This document shows positions 5,868-7,575 of a DNA stretch of 7,575 nt, in pieces. Location: contig JBFLYE010000113.1 of NCBI GenBank assembly GCA_040756715.1, positions 1-7,575 on the forward strand. Direction: 5' to 3'. The position numbers were made by a program, and so were the translations under genes. The notes under the pieces were generated by a model, which was given only the letters and a program-made list of their open reading frames with translations, searched no databases and had not been told where the DNA came from. Source of the stretch: a bacterium. Lineage in GTDB: Bacteria; UBA9089; UBA9088. Each line of letters opens with the position of its first letter. Position 1 is the first letter of the stretch.

Positions 5868-6964
5868 TGTAGTCCTCTAAGTGCCAAGCCAATGCTTGCT
5901 GCAAATCCTGTTCTTTTTCTTTCAATCTCACCTGGCTTAAAATTACCTTTAGAAAGGTCTAGATTTAAAATGGGATTTGCCAGAACAACATCTATTCCCA
6001 ATCCTTGAGAAAGAAAGGCTGGTAAATTTGGAAGATTGGCACTTCCACCACTTAAAACAATCTTATCAATATTCTTTTTATAGCTGGGAAGCTGGGTATA
6101 GTAATAGGTGAATGATCTATCAAGCTCATCAAGCAACCTTGAGGCAACAGACTCTAAACAATAGGATATTCTTCCCCTTTCATCATCTGTTACTGTCCCA
6201 TATTCTTCTCCCAAAAGTATTGCTCCCTTTTCCTCCTTTTTACTTTCTGCCTCAGCAAAGCTTATTCCAAATTCGTCCTTTACAGAATCGGTAAAATCAT
6301 TTCCACCCACAATGATATCCCGATTAAAGGATGATGCATTTCCTTCTATGATGTTTATATTTGTTGTCCTTGCTCCAATATCAACCAAAGCCGCAACCTT
6401 TTCTCCTTGTATGCTTCCCTCTTCCCCTATTTCCCAAGCATCTTCTATTCCAAATGTATCAACATTAATATACACGGGATCAAGACCTGCCTTTTGAAAG
6501 ATATGAATATATTCATGAACAATCTCTCTCTTTGCTGCAACAAGAAGAACTTCCATCATCCTCTCTTCTTTCTCAATAAAATCCTTTGTGATATGAAAAT
6601 CTATTAAAGCCTGCTCAACCTCAAATGGAATATGCTCCTCTGCCTCAAATCTTATTACCTCACGAAGCTCATCTGCTGGCATATATGGAAGCTTTAGATA
6701 CCTTATTACCACAGAGGAGGAAGGAACAGATATATAAACCTCACGGGTTTTTATCTTATTTTCTGATAAAAGCTTTTTAATGGCATCAATCGCTAAATTA
6801 CTCCATGCATCTTTTTCATCGTCACGAAGGGGTTCTTCATATATCTTTTTTTGAGCTAGGTTAAGAAGAAAAATCTTATCCTTCTTTTTTAGCCTACATA
6901 TCTTAACCGAATCAATAGTAAGATCTATTCCGGTTGCTATTTTTCCAAAAGGGTTTTTTAACAT
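5864..6964 (-). CDS. pilM: Type IV pilus cytoplasmic protein PilM (actin-like ATPase fold)
   Basis: PilM is a cytoplasmic FtsA/actin-like protein that binds nucleotide and the PilN tail, linking the pilus motor to the envelope complex. The 366-residue frame from ATG 6964 shows phosphate-1 motif GIDLTIDSVKI (12-22), the PilM-typical SVPSSSVVIRYLKLP (79-93) and EAEEHIPFEVEQALIDF (107-123), LLVAAKREIVHEY (140-152), phosphate-2 motif ALVDIGARTTNINI (192-205), GGNDFTDSVKDEFGI (220-234), and adenosine motif KIVLSGGSANLPNL (301-314). A frame extension to a TTG at 6982 is rejected because it lies upstream of the -10 element's downstream edge and adds residues absent from the family. No ribosome-binding sequence precedes the ATG, only TATAAT and six T's, and the predicted transcription start coincides with the ATG. 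It is the first gene of the pilMNOPQ operon. Confidence 0.95.
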   Translation of the reverse strand: MLKNPFGKIATGIDLTIDSVKICRLKKKDKIFLLNLAQKKIYEEPLRDDEKDAWSNLAIDAIKKLLSENKIKTREVYISVPSSSVVIRYLKLPYMPADELREVIRFEAEEHIPFEVEQALIDFHITKDFIEKEERMMEVLLVAAKREIVHEYIHIFQKAGLDPVYINVDTFGIEDAWEIGEEGSIQGEKVAALVDIGARTTNINIIEGNASSFNRDIIVGGNDFTDSVKDEFGISFAEAESKKEEKGAILLGEEYGTVTDDERGRISYCLESVASRLLDELDRSFTYYYTQLPSYKKNIDKIVLSGGSANLPNLPAFLSQGLGIDVVLANPILNLDLSKGNFKPGEIERKRTGFAASIGLALRGLQ

Positions 6965-6970
6965 AAAAAA

Positions 6971-7000
6971 ATTATACAACAAATATCTTTATTTTGTCAA
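6971..7000 (-). promoter_or_regulatory. Consensus sigma70-type promoter for the pil operon, predicted leaderless
   Basis: The minus strand has TTGACA (7000-6995), an 18-base spacer, and TATAAT (6976-6971), both hexamers matching consensus exactly. Six T's separate the -10 from the pilM ATG, so standard spacing puts +1 at 6964, the A of that ATG. An A/T-rich stretch upstream of the -35 could act as an UP element. The motifs are seen directly; the start point is inferred from spacing and could shift by one or two bases. Confidence 0.85.
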
Positions 7001-7009
7001 GGTCTTTGA

Positions 7010-7036
7010 AAAAACTAAAAATTAAGAGACTCTTAA
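7010..7036 (-). terminator. Weak intrinsic terminator-like hairpin after rplJ (or operator palindrome)
   Basis: Minus strand: TTAAGAG T CTCTTAA (7036-7022), a perfect 7-base inverted repeat, best folded as a 6-base stem with loop GTC, followed by TTTTT, AG and TTTTTT. It sits 12 bases past the rplJ stop and upstream of the pilM promoter, the right place to end rplJ transcription. The stem has only two G-C pairs, so termination would be weak. The same palindrome, about 58-72 bases upstream of the predicted pilM start, could instead be a regulator site. Confidence 0.4.
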
Positions 7037-7048
7037 GTGAGGATTTTT

Positions 7049-7570
7049 TCATATAGCTTTTTTCTTTTCTTTTATAGCATCTAAAACAGAAAGAAGGTTT
7101 CTAATAATTCCAGAAAGGGTATAAACAAGGCTTGCAATGGGAGCTTGAATCTGGGATATAACTTGGGAAATAAGAGCCTCTCGTGATGGAAGGTTAGCGA
7201 TACGCTCTATATCAATCTTTTCTATCCTTTTTTTGTCAAGAAATCCATATTTTATAGAGGGCTTTTTCTCCTTTTTTATAAAACCAAGCAGGGTTTTGCA
7301 AGAAATAGGGGCATCTTTTGAAAAGAGAAATCCTGTTGAGCCGGTAAGCCTAGGAGATATAGGAATGTCTAAATCCTTCGCTGCTCTCATAAATAGCCTA
7401 TTCTTTGCCACAACATACTTTGCATCTATCTTTGAAAACTCCCTCCTTAATCTTGTTATCTCGTCAACCGAAAGGGTAGATATATCTGTTAAGATAATGG
7501 TATTGTTCTTTTCTATCCTATCCTTTATCTCATCCATTATCTTTTGTTTTAAAATATGCCCTTTTTTCAT
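7049..7570 (-). CDS. rplJ: 50S ribosomal protein L10
   Basis: L10 binds 23S rRNA at the base of the ribosomal stalk and carries L7/L12 dimers on its C-terminal helix. The 173-residue product is full family length. Seen: KNRLFMRAA (56-64; the family's VxKNxLxxxA), the GSTGFLFS stretch (77-84), the central domain with YGFLDKKRIEKI (108-119), IANLPSREALISQVISQIQA (124-143), a near-perfect L10 signature, and a C-terminal helix ending VLDAIKEKKKAI. The start is ATG 7570; only TAAAG is visible before it, so its ribosome site and promoter are off-window. Those bases could hold the TAA of an upstream gene such as rplA, but this cannot be tested here. The usual downstream partner rplL is absent: a hairpin and the pil promoter follow within about 50 bases. 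Confidence 0.96.
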   Translation of the reverse strand: MKKGHILKQKIMDEIKDRIEKNNTIILTDISTLSVDEITRLRREFSKIDAKYVVAKNRLFMRAAKDLDIPISPRLTGSTGFLFSKDAPISCKTLLGFIKKEKKPSIKYGFLDKKRIEKIDIERIANLPSREALISQVISQIQAPIASLVYTLSGIIRNLLSVLDAIKEKKKAI

Positions 7571-7575
7571 CTTTA

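Noticed and set aside
5725-5931. Minus-strand 68-codon frame across the pilM-pilN junction
   Set aside because: It overlaps the conserved ends of pilM and pilN in another frame, and its lysine/asparagine-rich product has no recognisable feature.
6965-6982. Extension of pilM to a TTG at 6982 (six extra residues LYNFF-like)
   Set aside because: The TTG and following codons lie in the spacer and -10 element of the consensus promoter, would precede the transcription start, and add residues not seen in PilM; ATG 6964 matches the family start.
7571-7575. TAA of an upstream gene (possibly rplA) two bases before rplJ
   Set aside because: Only five bases are visible before the rplJ ATG, so the reading frame of any upstream gene cannot be judged.
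1-7575. Phage, toxin-antitoxin, defence or other novel accessory system
   Set aside because: All seven genes match well-known ribosomal, type IV pilus, protease and competence families with no unexplained frame between them; the novelty lies in arrangement and regulation, not in an unknown system.

Overview
The window is a tightly packed bacterial segment in which every gene lies on the minus strand, so it reads from right to left. The DNA is AT-rich, with A/T-ending codons, AGA/AGG as the usual arginine codons and short gaps. A secretin (PilQ), a lipoprotein PilP with a lipobox, and the PilM/N/O inner-membrane platform show that the organism has an outer membrane (a diderm). No gene fixes the phylum. 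An uncultivated AT-rich diderm lineage is a reasonable guess but is inference only.

Layout in the direction of transcription: ribosomal protein L10 (rplJ, 7570-7049); a 60-90 base junction holding a small AT-rich inverted repeat followed by T-tracts and then a near-perfect sigma70 promoter (TTGACA, 18 bases, TATAAT); pilM (6964-5864); pilN (5867-5325); pilO (5328-4768); pilP (4771-4241); pilQ (4244-2568); an S41 C-terminal processing peptidase of the CtpA/Prc type (2514-1162); and the first 376 residues of comEC, the DNA-uptake channel (1128-1, running off the left edge). There is no gene-free stretch over 300 bases. The largest gap is the rplJ-pilM junction.

pilMNOPQ are in canonical order. 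All four junctions are the same 4-base ATGA overlap, which points to translational coupling and balanced production of the type IV pilus alignment complex: PilM on the cytoplasmic face, PilN and PilO spanning the inner membrane into the periplasm, PilP a lipoprotein linker, PilQ the outer-membrane secretin. After pilQ come two genes separated by 53 and 33 bases, probably in the same transcript. comEC here suggests that this pilus takes part in natural transformation, because secretin and pilus bring DNA across the outer membrane and ComEC carries one strand across the inner membrane.

Four points stand out. (1) The predicted +1 of the pilM promoter falls on the A of the pilM ATG, so the whole pil operon would be read from a leaderless mRNA. 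(2) Short heptanucleotide repeats sit at three junctions: pilO/pilP, pilQ/ctpA and ctpA/comEC. At pilP the repeat has become the lysine-rich start of the signal peptide. At comEC it supplies the only ribosome-binding-like sequence. (3) rplJ is not followed by rplL, its usual partner; the pil operon stands in its place. (4) comEC begins at a TTG and is cut by the window edge, so it is easily missed.
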